Assembly (NCBI RefSeq): GCF_028769735.1
Contig: NC_088177.1
Location: forward strand, 26,568,099-26,632,098
Length of the DNA stretch: 64,000 nucleotides
Direction: 5' to 3'
Origin: Zonotrichia leucophrys gambelii
Taxonomy: Eukaryota; Chordata; Aves; Passeriformes; Passerellidae
In this document: positions 1-12,049 of the stretch, one piece after another
How the letters are laid out: each line of letters begins with the position of its first letter
Numbering within the stretch: position 1 is the first letter of the stretch
Notes under the pieces: generated by a model
What the model saw: the letters and a program-made list of their open reading frames with translations, nothing else
Databases searched by the model: none
What the model was told of the DNA's origin: nothing
Translations under genes and position numbers: made by a program

Positions 1-1081
1 TGCACACACACACACTCATATACAGGCCAGGCACAGACAGATAAAATCTTCCTCCAAAGCAACAACAAAACGTGCATAAACAAAATTTCAATTCCTTAGG
101 AAAAAGAATATCTAGCTAGGATACAAGACAGAGACTCTTCTCTCCCCTACATCAAAACTAAAAGACACCCTACTTACAGACAATTTAGTATCCAAGCTTC
201 TTCTAGAGAATAAAGGGGAGGAAAAAATAGATCTTTGGCTCTTCTGTCTGCACATTTCCATGTTTTCACATGCAGAATGTTGCAGAAACTCAAAACATCT
301 CTCTTGGCCATATGTTTCTTCCAGACACTCCTTAGAAACCACATACATATCTCTAATAAACAGCTTGCTTAAATGTACATAGCTGTAGGACAGACAAGCC
401 ATCGGCCTGATGACATTCCAAAATCCCAGGCTAGTAACTTCTGGCATCACAGGTTCTCTCCCTTTGTGCCAGACAACAAGGGGAGAGGACAGAATGCTCT
501 CTCTTTGAGAAAACCAGACATGCCTACACACTGGTACTATGAGCAGAAACAACACACTGAAACTGGGAGGACACTGGAAGTGGTTTGGGAATCACTCCTG
601 CATTGGCTTTCTGACACATCAAACATTAACAAAGACATTATTGGATTCTGTATTCTGTGTGGCAATAAGCAAAATAATATTCTTGATTTAGGCTGTGCCA
701 TAGGGACAGAGAGAAAAGAATAATAAAAGCCCAACAGAAATACATGGAAGTAAAAAAGTTCATTTTGCACACTTAGTTGACCACTTTTTTCCCTCCTTTA
801 TGGCTGTTGGATTTTCAAGTTGAAGAAAGGAGTGCAAATGGTCTAAATTCACAAAATAGAAAGAAAAGCTATGGACAGACTATTCTCTGCAGCTCATATA
901 GTGGGCTAAGTGCCTGAGCTTTGCAATCTGAGGTTATACTAGGTGGATACCTTTCCTAGTGACTACAAACTGTGACTTGAACTCCAGGTTTCATGCCAGA
1001 ATCACCTAATCCTTGGGATATGAGGACTGACTTGCTAGTAAGATAATACTCAGTGCTGCATTTATTACTTTCTGACTGGAT

Positions 1082-1135
1082 CATTAATCACCACCTGGTG
1101 ATTATATACATTAATCACCACCTAGTGAAATTATC
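1082..1135. repeat. 27-bp direct duplication containing a palindrome
   Basis: Two adjacent copies of a unit starting CATTAATCACCACCT begin at 1082 and 1109. The first copy contains the inverted repeat TAATCACC-acct-GGTGATTA (8-bp arms). The second copy has lost the right arm by substitution and a one-base shift. Confidence 0.75.
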
Positions 1136-1460
1136 TATTTCATGTTTCATATAAATACTTATCACCATAACATCTGAAAACTTAAGCAGGTATGTAACAC
1201 CACTAGGGTCTCACCATTAGGGTCTCTATGGCTCCAAAATAAAATTACACCTTCTCTTCCACATTGACAGACAAAACTCTATGGTGTGAATACTGGCTAT
1301 GAAAAGTTCCTGAAAAAGTAATTTATTTTCACTATAATGCTGTGACACAAACAGTATCAATAAACAGGAGATTTTACTACTGTGGTTTTCTTCATATAAC
1401 CATCATCTGCCCATGGCCTGAATATCTGACAAAGACTGGCAGCAAAGGAATTACTCCAGT

Positions 1461-1678
1461 CAAACAATCAACAAAACCATCAAAAAATACTCCCCACAAA
1501 ACAAAAACAAACAAAAACCCCCAAACCAAACAAACGCACAAACAAACCACAAAAAAACCAAAAAAAAACAAACAAAAAAACAAACCCACAGATCAAAACA
1601 ACAAAAAACCTACAAAACCAAACAAAACAGAAACAAAAAAAAAACTACAAAACCCACCAAACACCCCTTCCCCCTCAA
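1461..1678. repeat. A/C-rich low-complexity tract (CAAA/CAAAA type)
   Basis: About 200 bp consist almost entirely of A and C on the plus strand, in units such as CAAA, CAAAA and CCAAA, ending in C-rich runs (ACCCCTTCCCCCTC). The plus-strand ORF across it is composed of Lys, Asn, Thr, Pro and Gln and is not a gene. It behaves as a degenerate microsatellite in intron 3. Confidence 0.85.
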
Positions 1679-3832
1679 GAAGCAGCGAGCAGTGTAGGTT
1701 TTGGGGTTTCTCTGCACTCTGTTCATGACCAGAATTGTAATTGTTTGAAAAGAAGGGAAGGGTTAGAGAAAGTGAGAAATCTGTGACAATAAGAACCTAG
1801 TAATGAAGTTACTGGCATAATGTGTTTGGGGCTGGGTCTTTGGCATCATTCATCTCAGGCAAGTGTGTTTATCATTAAATTTCACTCTCAGCTTTTGTCA
1901 CATTGAAGCTACTCTACCTTAGATAGTGCCCACGCTATTCATTTGCAAGCAAGATAAGGCAGTCAAAAATGGCCTACAGCCCTTCTGGCACAGCTCCTCT
2001 TCCCTTTCATCATGGAAAAGCCACTCTGGGCCCAAGGAACACTTTGTCTAGCAGTAAATTAAATCGTCTCCATGTGAAAAGAGTTGGAGTTCTTTTTAGG
2101 CAGATCCACATTTGCCGTGGGTTCTCTCACTTTCCTTCCCACGCCACAGTCAATCAGTGCTGTTCCCAGGAAAACTGAAGCCTTCTCTGGAGGGACAACA
2201 GCAGCTCAGCAGGATGAAGGTGTAGGCAGAGATCACTGTCATTCTGCTTGCTCTGCTCTTGCTTATGAGATAAGGGCACACTTTGTTCTGTCGAAACTCT
2301 CCACTGGCACCTGAATTACTGAAGACTGGAGTGCTCCCCTTCCCATGACTGCTGTGGGAACATGAACTTCAGGAGCTCAGAGCTTCAAAGCACCTGTCAC
2401 ACACAGTCACTACATCTCTGAAAAGCCACCCCATTAACTCAATAGCTATGAAAAGGCTACAGACCCCACACCAAAGGATTTCTTTGGTCAAAACTTTCTG
2501 AAGTACCTTGCTTAGCACTCTGATGGACAGATTTAACTAAACCACACTTTAACTGAACCCGTACTGAAGGGATAAAAGGGAACCCTGGGCTCCCAGCAGT
2601 AATCTGACTACGTGCCAACAACTTTGTCCAAGATGTGTCAGGTCAGCTGGTGGCACACAGTCCATCACTGGAAATGCTCCCAGGGCAAGGCACACACAGT
2701 TGGGTTGGATAACACCACATTCCCACAGCACTAGGTAGCACAGAGATAGAGAGGCAGCTCTCACTGTACCTCTTGCAAACCATGAACAGAGAGAACCTGA
2801 AGTATTGACCTATTATTTATGCCATCTCGCTTCTGTTTGGACAAGTTTTATCATGACTGTTAAATACACATATTGCAGAAATGCCAATGGCTCCCTCTAA
2901 ACAAAGCTGGCACTATATTCTTTCAGCACTTCACTACAGCTTGACCTTACCTTCCAGTCTACACTCATAGCTGTCATTTGCAGCCCATTTTGATAATGCA
3001 TGCCACAAATTCAGCACCTATTACTATCCTATCCATGCCAGTATTTCATGGTATGCTTAAATTTTTCTATCTGTAGGTTCACCCAGATGCCCTCACACCA
3101 GTCCAAGAGAGTGAGGTCTTTGAGCTGAGTTACAGAGGAAGCAAAATATGCCACCCAAACATGCTACCTCTAAGACTAATAAAGCAATACGTTTTCCCAA
3201 GACTCCACAGCTGACAAGTTAACTACAACCCTTGCAGAATAAAGGTTGTTCTTCACTGATCTCAAAAAATAGTAACTCTTAGGCCAGCAGCTGCTGGCAA
3301 CAAAATGACCAAGCCATTTTGTCATAATCTCATCATGCCTTGATTTATTAAACATTAAGGAAGGAGGATTTTAGCTGTAAATACCAAAGAACAGACTTAA
3401 GCATTCTGACACCTAAGTTATTCTGTTTAATAAAGGGCAGTCATCTTTAGACAATTTATCTTCTGTCTTCTTTTTATTTAAACAGCCCAACTGCCTTTTA
3501 TCTTTGTTCCTCCATTTCAGATGTGCATCAGCTTGTATGGCTAAAGGCAGTGCTGTAAGTAGCACACTAACATCAGGTGATTTGGTGTTAGCTGGTGCCC
3601 TGATAGTATAGAATCACAGCAACATGATTTCTGCAAGCTTTTGACCACTGAAAATCCCTGAAAAGTACAATCTGACTCCTTCAGGAAAACGAAGATTATT
3701 TTTCTCATTAGTTATATTCTACCAATTTGTATCATTTTCTAATTGGCTGCAAAAGTACCTGTGAAAAACAAAGGGGAAAACTGATGAGAACACAGGCTCA
3801 ACAAGACACAAGAAGAGAACATGCATCCTTAC

Positions 3833-3963
3833 ATGCTCTCACAGAACTTCCTAAGGGTGCTGGGCTTCTCCTGGTTGCGCCTTTGTCGGAACCAACGCTG
3901 AATGCTGCGCACATCCCAGTCCAGCTGCTTGGAGAGCCCTTCCAGCCTCTTCTCATCTGGATG
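3833..3963 (-). CDS. CERS6: CERS6 exon 3 (residues 93-135 plus two bases of codon 136; Hox-like domain)
   Basis: This 131-nt exon begins after TTTTGTAG at 3964 and ends AGCAT/GTAAGG at 3833/3832, phase 2. It encodes the core of the Hox-like domain of ceramide synthases, starting [18 protein letters not shown]. The recognition-helix-like WFRQRRNQ has Trp at residue 116 and paired Arg at 120-121, and the exon ends with KFCES. In the family this domain lacks key DNA-contact residues of true homeodomains. Its last part and flank are needed for ceramide synthase activity, and its basic residues have been linked to nuclear import and lipid sensing in some homologues. Ser-Thr-Leu-Arg-Lys at residues 127-131 differs from the Thr-Arg I recall in human CERS6. 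No disruption is visible. The next exon should start with G completing Met136, then a Trp codon. Confidence 0.95.
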
Positions 3964-6250
3964 CTACAAAACACAGAAGCACTAAAATTATTTTCTAGCT
4001 CAACTGCATTAGCACTTTAAATTCAGAACCACTGAAATTGACTCTAGCCTTCTTACCAAGGCTGTCAGTCAGACACATGGATAAACAGAAATAAATTCAC
4101 AGAAATCTCTACTGGCAGATTCCCGTCAGAATACATTTACAATGACAATTAATCTAGAAGGACAGATGCCGTAATGTGATGTGCAGATCCATTACTGATA
4201 AAAAACTTTAAAGGGACAATGGGATTGAAACTTGCTTGAGACTTGGAAGTGAAGTTTAGCAGCCATAAAATGCCATGCATTTCTGGAGCAGTGGCTCTTA
4301 CAAACACCCCACTGCCTGCCACACACTAATACCTGCTCCACTCTCCTACATCAGGACATTTGTCCTAATACCTGCTCCACTCTCCTACATCAGGATCTTT
4401 GTCCTATGGACTCTTGCACTAGGGAAGATGGTACACAAAGAAGATAAATCCCATGCTTCTGCACAATAATGTTAAAAAATGAGATCGCTAAACAAAGCGG
4501 CAACTTCAAAAGGCAAATCACCTTGACAACAGGGAGACATTTTCTGGAATTGTTTTCAGTAAAACTAAATACACACAAATACTCTCCAAAGCAGAAAATG
4601 TAGAAGTCTCACACCATTAGCGTGGGTGCAAACCAGTGCAGAGGTAAGGCAAAAGAAAATTAGTTTGTCTTTAATTTGAAGAGCAATACAGGACAAATCT
4701 CCAATCATAGAGCAATTCTACATGTACAGTGAAGCATATGTACTTCTTATGTATTTCTCCTGATCACACAGTTTTTTAAAAATAAACAGAAAAATGCATA
4801 ATCTGTTTTCTGGAACTTTAGCTTTATTTCTGCAAATCAGTTACATATATTGAATGGAGCACAAGAGCTCTTACAAAACAGAGCCTTAAATTTTTTACTG
4901 TTGCAAGACACAGACGTTCAAGATTTCTGTTAGGCTGAAATTTTGTCTATCAGCCTCCAAGAAAACACAGGAAAGAGAGAGAAATGAAAGGATGAGACAA
5001 GAGAAGGTTGAAGTTGGATGAATTTGGCATCCATCTCAATAAAGTTTCATAGTCTACCAAAGTATCTACTAGTTTTTCAACGGAAGGTTAAGAAAAGCAA
5101 TTTCTGTAACCTTAGAAAAATGAAATGTTTGATGCAGCTCTTGGGAGTTTGACAATACAGAACTGCTGTATAGGATTCAAAAAAGGCAGGGAGCTAAATT
5201 GGACACTTGCTCTGAGAGCAGCTACCAGACTCTTGCAGGAAAGCAGATACTTTTGTTTGGAGCTCTTCACAGTCACAGGTATTTCAGGCCCTGTGTCAGA
5301 CTCCCAGTTTTTATGACAAAACATTAAAAACAAACAAATAAACAACCGCACAACTAACAAAACCTAACCATTCTTCCTTCAGCTGAGTCTGTATGAGTAT
5401 ATCCTGAAGCTTTCAGAAACAAGGCACACACAATCCCCTCCCGAAAAACAGGACAAAGTCACAGCAAGTGCCATGGTGATCTCTGGGTAGTGTAGGACAC
5501 ACAAGCAAGACAGATCCACAGCCTATTTCACTGTCTGTGACACTGAACCCAGTTTTATCCTCTATGACTTTAATATTCTCTGTTTACACTGCTGCCCAGC
5601 TGCAGATTGGAGCCAAGGTGAGAATGGAAGGCTCCTGCAGAAAAATTTGGGATGCTTGAAAAGCATGGACAGAACAACAAACAGGTTGAGATGTCATATG
5701 GTGAGAGATGTAGAGACAGATATGTAAGTTGTGGGGGGAAATCTTGTACAAGAAAGATATGCAAGCTGTAAATAAAACATTTTTCAGTCAATTTCTCCCC
5801 ACTTTTCTATGTTGTTCTCCTTTAGCTGGGACACCAGCAAAACAGGCCTTTCCCTAGAAGGGATAGCTTTGAAGTTTCATGGAAAACTCAGTATCAATAT
5901 TACTGGCTTAAAATGAATCCTTTTTTTCTGAAAACCCCAACAATTTTGCAAAAATTGATACAAAATAGATAAAAAGCAAGAACAGATAAGAAGCAAAAAT
6001 ATCTAAGTGGCCATATGGCATCTACAAAGCAATTCTTTGACAATTTTTTATTGAAAATTTTCAGGAGACATCACAAAGGGATACACAACTGCTCAAGGTG
6101 GCATATTAATGACATCCCCAATATCTGAATCTCTGATTTGAGGTACAGAAACACAGCACTGCATTTATCTGTTAGCTTTGCTTTGTTCAGACATAGATTA
6201 CAGTGCCACAAACCACTTCACAAGGTAAATATTTTAGTCAGACACAGTAC
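3964..6250 (-). other. CERS6: CERS6 intron 2
   Basis: This 2287-bp intron lies between exon 2 (GTACTG donor) and exon 3 (TTTTGTAG acceptor). Apart from a 39-bp tandem duplication at 4326-4403 I see no gene, RNA or recognisable transposon. Confidence 0.9.
4326..4403. repeat. 39-bp tandem duplication, two copies
   Basis: The unit starting CTAATACCTGCTCCACTCTC begins at 4326 and again at 4365. The copies are nearly identical (a CAT/TCT difference near the end of the unit), which suggests a recent duplication within intron 2. Confidence 0.9.
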
Positions 6251-6356
6251 CTTTGTAATAGCTGTGAAAACCTTCTCCAAGATAGCATTAGGTTGAGCTT
6301 TCTGTGGTCCATTGGCTTGGACTTTAAGGCCTAAGGCACATGGTTTAGCAATGAAC
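6251..6356 (-). CDS. CERS6: CERS6 exon 2 (completes residue 57, then residues 58-92)
   Basis: This 106-nt exon follows a strong pyrimidine-rich acceptor (TTTCTGTTTCTCACAG) and ends AAAG/GTACTG at 6251/6250. Its first base completes Arg57. The next 35 codons begin [11 protein letters not shown] and end [13 protein letters not shown], the short loop and start of the Hox-like domain that follow the first membrane segment in vertebrate CERS5 and CERS6. The segment around residues 66-76 ([11 protein letters not shown]) differs from my memory of human CERS6 at a few positions, which is ordinary divergence. There is no stop codon or frameshift, and the exon ends in phase 0. The exon is too short and too AT-rich to stand out as an ORF; it was found by reading the minus strand between splice sites. 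Confidence 0.94.
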
Positions 6357-9300
6357 CTGTGAGAAACAGAAAAATGAGAGAAGAAAACATTCAGTTGTTT
6401 ACTTCATTATGGTTACCAATCAATGGCATGTGGTAAATGGCAAACATTATAACCCTGCCAACAAAAACAATACTTAGTTTTACAGCTCAAAAGCTAGCTC
6501 ATATAGGCAATTACATCACAAAGTAAGGAACATCACTTTGAAAGATGAAAGGAACTCCTGGAACACATGAAACAGAGGATTTTCTTTCATGTTGCAAAGA
6601 AAGATTAGAACAAAAGCATAAGAAGAATGCCTCCTAGAGAAGCACCAACTAAAGAGCAGAGCAGGACAGCTTGAGGAGCATGTAATATTATCCTCCAAAC
6701 ACAGCCTTTTTAAAAATCAGTTTCCAAAGTAGCTACTGCCTCAGGACTCCTTTGGCACAATGGAGTTTCAGAATCCTGAAAGGCAGGAAGCACTAAGGCT
6801 GCCCAGTCAATACAATTTCCTAAAAGCATAAAATCTACATGGTACAGAGACACAAGCAATACTCTTCTGCTGAAGTATGAGGCTGTCCAAAATCCTAACA
6901 CCAATCCATAAGTTCTCTGAGACATTTTAGAGTTGAATTGTGTAGTTTACATACAGTCAACGACCACCACTCTACTCACAAAAAATTAAATTATTTGTAA
7001 CTACGAGTCTAAATCTGGAATTCCCATGAAAGCTAAAAGCACTGTATAGGAAACCCATTCATCTCTGAACACTATGAACCTCTGCTATCTTTGAGCTATA
7101 TAACTCATTACTTCACTTAAACAGCTTCTCTTTCCCTAAGCTTCATTTGCCAGCAAGGACCAAAACAACACTTGGTACTTAAATGGTTCCACATTTATCC
7201 AGCTGAATGACCACAAGCTACAAAAAAATCCCAGAATTCTTATGCACACACAAGCCCCATTTAAAGCCCTGTTATGAGCTACAACTGCTGTTTCTGCCAT
7301 GTTTAAGACAGCACTGCTGATTAAAGGGAATTAAGTCCTAATCAATGTGATAGTGGTTACAGCAATAGCTTTTGGTAAACAAAGATGGGTGATGCCAGAC
7401 CACCTTATTTTCTTGGAGAAAAATTCTTGATACATTGACACAAATCCATATGAAAGATAATTCTGTAGCCTGAAATTATGTTGGTGATTGACTGAGAGGA
7501 CAAATATTGAAAAACACATGCAATGTATCAGCGACCTCACTACTTGCTCCGAGCGTGTTACAGAAGAAAAAAACCCCTCATACTTTGTAAAACTTTGGTG
7601 GCAATCTAAATTGCAGATTGTAACCATCATGCTACCTCTATAGCATCAACCAAATTAAAGGCATTGCATCAGGTGTAAATTCCCTGCTTTTTAGAGTTCA
7701 GAGCTTTGATGAATCCAGTTTCACTACTAAGATCAAGAAGACAATTCAGTCTTCTGCTCATGAAAAAGAAGCATGTAAGCTCTGCACATGTTAGGTGTAA
7801 ATACAGTTTAACCAAGCCACATTGGAAACTTGTATGTTAGTTAAAGTATAAGCTGACAAAAGAAGTGAGAATTGCATTCTTAATTTCAAAACATAACCAA
7901 AGCAGTGCCGGTAATTGCTGCTAGCTGATAACCAAAAAGATAGCTGAAGAAGCCAATGCAATTTGATTTCAGAAGTTTACTTTACTAAAGAATCTAAAAC
8001 ACTTCATAATGTAACAATAGGGCTCAGAATATCAGCATCTATGTCCTTATTTTGTATCAAAAAGCTGTAAAACAGCCGGAAATTCAAGTCTTTAATAATA
8101 AAGACAATAAAAACATTTTCCTGAAGAGTAAGCCATAGAGCTAGACAAGAGTCAATCCTTAAAGGGACAATAAAGCCAATGTCAATCACTATTAAAGCTA
8201 ATTTTACAAAGCCATTAGAGGAAACATTTAAAAGTAGAGGGGCAGGGGAATGCTCTAGGCAGAGTGAAAACAAATAAAAGAAACAGAAGACAACTGCAGC
8301 AGCTTTATGCATTCACAGAGGAAACCAAGCTCAGCCTCCATTATCAACAGCAAAATCAAGAAACAGTTATTAAATAACCACAAAAATCAAAATAAAAATT
8401 GTTTCACATGGAGTTTCTGTCCACTTCTTAAGTCAGTCTCCTCTGAAATGAGACATGATTTAGGATTTTTGTGTTTATTTGGAGGGTATGGGGGAGTTAT
8501 TTGTTTGCTTGGGGGTTTTGCTGTTGTTTTGTGTGTTTGCTATTCTTTTAATAAAATACATCTTGCAACCTCTCTCTTGCTTTTCTCCTTCTCCTGAGTG
8601 AAGGAATGTGATAGCCATGGTATAACTCCAATAGAAAGACAGTTCCCCAAACATACTCATTTAAAAAGAAAAAAGCAGATAAAAAGTCCCAGTTAGAAAA
8701 AAATTCAACAAGACATAATTCCAACATGTTTCATGCTGAGCTGATATTAATTTAAATCTAAGCCAGCCAGCTAGGTTTGCTTAAATTATATTAAAATTAC
8801 ATGTGATGTTAATGAATAGCCTAGGTAAATCCAGGACAAAGCACAGACCCAGTGGGGGTTTTTTAACCTTAAAATTATAATATAGATGTTATACCCATTA
8901 CCTAAAACAAAACACATTTTCTAAACACAAACATGAGCTTTTCTGCGTTTGTTGCTTATGTTTGTCACGTGCATGGGAGGAATGGGCACATGACTTAAAG
9001 CAGAGCTTGTCCACAGTACACAGATGCAAGACCCAGGATTATCTTGGCCAGCTATGTCAGCGATGAAGGGACAGGCAAAGCTACAAAAAACCCACTAAGG
9101 TCCCACCAGGACACTCAAGAAAAAGCAGTTTTAACTGAAACATTTTAGACACCTGCAATACTGAGCAGGTTTGAGCACTAATTCAAGTATGCATGAGCCA
9201 AGCTTTGTCCATGTGACTGCTTTTGGCAGAACTCATAAAATGTGAGATTTTTTTTTTTCATAGAGAAACCCAACCAAATCAAGATATACTTTAGAGTATA

Positions 9301-10682
9301 AAAACGTTTTTCAAGGCTACAGTAGTAGAGTTCAAAGTCATTTAAAGTAGAATTCATTTAACAGGGTCCCAAATTTCACAGATGCCATAAAAAGCTTCAT
9401 TAACATGATACTCTTCTGTAAGAATTTAAATGTATTCATAAGTAAAAAAAAAAGAATTAATGTTTGATACATGTACAAACTGAGTGTTTTGTCAAATGCT
9501 GCACTTCTTAAAAGCACTGTTCATTTTTTCCATTTCCGCCAACACTGTGGTATTCAATTCCCTAAACAGTCTTGGTGTATCCCATGGGACCATTTATTGC
9601 ATAAGGTACTGCAATTAAGAGGGAGCAATTATTGTGAAAGAGTAAGGAGAGTGGAACTGAGTATATTGCCAGCTTTTCTTTGTTAAACACAGAAATCTGA
9701 ACAAACAGCACACCAATATCTCCTTTTCAACGGATTTCAGTACAGCTGAATTGCAAGCTGGTATTCAACTGCACAGAAATTTAAGGACAAACACATTTTG
9801 CTGAATATAGCCCCATCTATTCTGGATCTAGAAAGGAAAGACTAACACAAACAAGGGAATTAAAATCAAAATTCAATACCCTTTTTAAAGGCAGGTTCCC
9901 CATTCACAGACAGAAGCCACATTTAATCCCCCACCCCCTCCAAGCCCAAGGCTTTAATTTTTCTTACTATAAATCAAACAGCCCCACTTGTAACATGTCA
10001 TCTTTGCCCTGAATGTGGCCAGACACAGATCCAGAACTCTTTAGTCATCTGGGGCACTGGGAATGTGCCTGTAGGCCCTCTGATAGGATGTGAATGTAGC
10101 GCTCTCACACCAGCAGGTCATCTGCCATTTCCCAGCTGGCCAGTGCAGCTGCCCTTTAGCAAATCCATGTCTGAGTTCCTCAGCAGCTCTGCAGATGTTT
10201 AACCCACAACAGAGCAGGTAAATTGGGATTACAGCTTTGGGATTTTTTAAACAGACTTAAAGGTCTGCAAGATTTAACAAGGCTTTCCAAAGAGGGCTAA
10301 AAAACCCAGAAAAGCCAACAAAACAAAAATAAAGCTAACAGAACTAATGAATATTAGATTCATGTAATTCACACTCTTTTTAATGTACGAAAAGAAAATA
10401 AAGTTTCTTCTAAACTATCAATTTGAGAAACACTAGTCCAAAAGTAATTGACAGTGTTAGGTAAGTGATACATGTTAACCAATTATTTTTGCAAAAGGAT
10501 AAGATTACCCATTCAACAGAACCAAAACCAAAACAAGGGTGGTTGATACAGAGGAAAAAGGGTGTTTTATACTTCTGCACTTAAAACTGGCACATCTAAA
10601 ATAAGTCATCATCAGAAGGAAGGATCTGCAAGAGTCCTAACAGATCCCAAACCCAGCAAGAACTGGCAATGTAAGTTTAGAC

Positions 10683-10760
10683 TATTATTATTATTATTGT
10701 TGCTGTTGTTGTTGCTGCTGTTGTTGATGATTATGATGATGTTGTTGTTGTTGTTATTTT
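10683..10760. repeat. TTR trinucleotide microsatellite (TTA/TTG/CTG/GAT)
   Basis: An array of trinucleotides: TTA units, then TTG and CTG units, then GAT/TGAT units, then TTG again, ending TTATTTTTTAG. It creates a polyleucine-type plus-strand ORF that is an artefact. The mixed units suggest an old, interrupted array. Confidence 0.85.
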
Positions 10761-12020
10761 TTAGCTACACGTCATCCCACACATTAGTAAACCTTTTTTT
10801 TTTCCTTGCAGTATTTTAAGCACACAAAGTTTCTTCCCTCACTTAAGTAACTTTACTTTGTGGCCAACTTCAATACAGAAGCCCACTCAGAAATTTTCAT
10901 TAGTGCAAGTGAGAAAAACTAAGCCAGTGCATATTTCACACTTTCCTAAAATATCTTGGTTAATCACATCTTAAATCAGTCACTTTTGTCATTCATTTTT
11001 ATCAAAAGTAGGTCACATTATGGACCAAGAGACATGACTAATGGCCTGTTATTACATAGCATCCATCCCCTAACTAACAATCTATTTTCTGATAAGATAC
11101 CTCAGCATAGCACAAAGGATCTGCACAAAATCACCCTGGAGACTGCTCCTACATGGCCTCTGCCAACAGATGAAAAATATCATGAAGCAAACAGGCAGGA
11201 CCTAAGCTATGGCATCCCCATGTACCCTGAGAATATGCAGGGATTTTTTAGCCTTTCACGTCCACAAAAACATTTGAGTTAAGTACTAGTCAATGCACGA
11301 TGAGAGTGCTGAGGATGCATCTATGTACAGCAATTAGAATAAAGTGTGGTGAATGTGAAGGTGTGCAGCACATCTCTGAGTCACCCCAAGCACAACTAGA
11401 GGATCTCCAGGGATACCACACTCTAGATAAGTGGTAGGATCTGATTACATACATTCAGTATCTCTGTGAAACAGGTAAAAACTCTCAGGTATTGGCATAG
11501 TTCAAGTGATGCTTGCATGAAAGTCTGCTCATGTTGCTAACACAAGCCAGCTGTGAGCTCCAAAAAACCCCAAAAAAACCCAAGCAAACTATTCCTTGAC
11601 AATCAAATATGTCCATAAAATCTCAGTTTCCTATCAGTACACTTAAAGATATCAGGGCAGGTAGTTGAACCAGCAAGAATTCCTCTCTGTGCTAAAGATG
11701 TACACAGATCTGTTTAGAGGAATCTGGCTCCTTTTTTGAAAGAGTGATGCAGAGCAAATTTTCCCAGCTCATCTACTTTATGCTCACTAAACACAGATTA
11801 TTCCAGGGATTTATGATTGCAATTGTCTCACTTGTTGGACATTGCTTGCTGCTTTTAAACAGAAACAATCTAAATTTGCTCAAAGGATCAGTAAATGCAG
11901 AAGGGGCTTGTTTCTGAGCAGATGCTCTACTGATTTACTGCCACAACACTCAAAAACAATTACTGAATTTGTTATTTTGGTATAGCTGACCTACTTAACT
12001 CAGAAGTTACTTGTATTAGC

Positions 12021-12049
12021 AATAATTAAAATAATTAATTTTAATTATT
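12021..12049. repeat. Perfect 12-bp inverted repeat, AT-only, 5-nt spacer
   Basis: AATAATTAAAAT (12021-12032) is followed by AATTA and then its exact reverse complement ATTTTAATTATT (12038-12049). The 29 bases contain only A and T and could form a cruciform or hairpin. No function is evident. Confidence 0.85.

Larger units (their letters stand above)
1..3832 (-). other. CERS6: CERS6 intron 3, 5' part (runs off window)
   Basis: This is non-coding sequence following the exon 3 donor. I looked for the next CERS6 exon, which should encode WRFSFYLYVFTYG or similar, on the minus strand and did not see it. It contains a short CA run at 3-16, a 27-bp direct duplication (1082-1135) and an A/C-rich tract (1461-1678). 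The rest shows no supported feature. Confidence 0.8.

Noticed and set aside
1342..1728. 128-codon plus-strand ORF rich in Lys, Asn, Thr and Pro
   Set aside because: It is a translation of the A/C-rich simple repeat.
1..3832. CERS6 exon 4
   Set aside because: I searched the minus strand for an exon starting G-TGG and encoding the second membrane segment and found none; it is presumably outside the window.
10562..10819. 85-codon ORF with polyleucine
   Set aside because: The leucine run comes from the TTR microsatellite; flanks show no coding signal.
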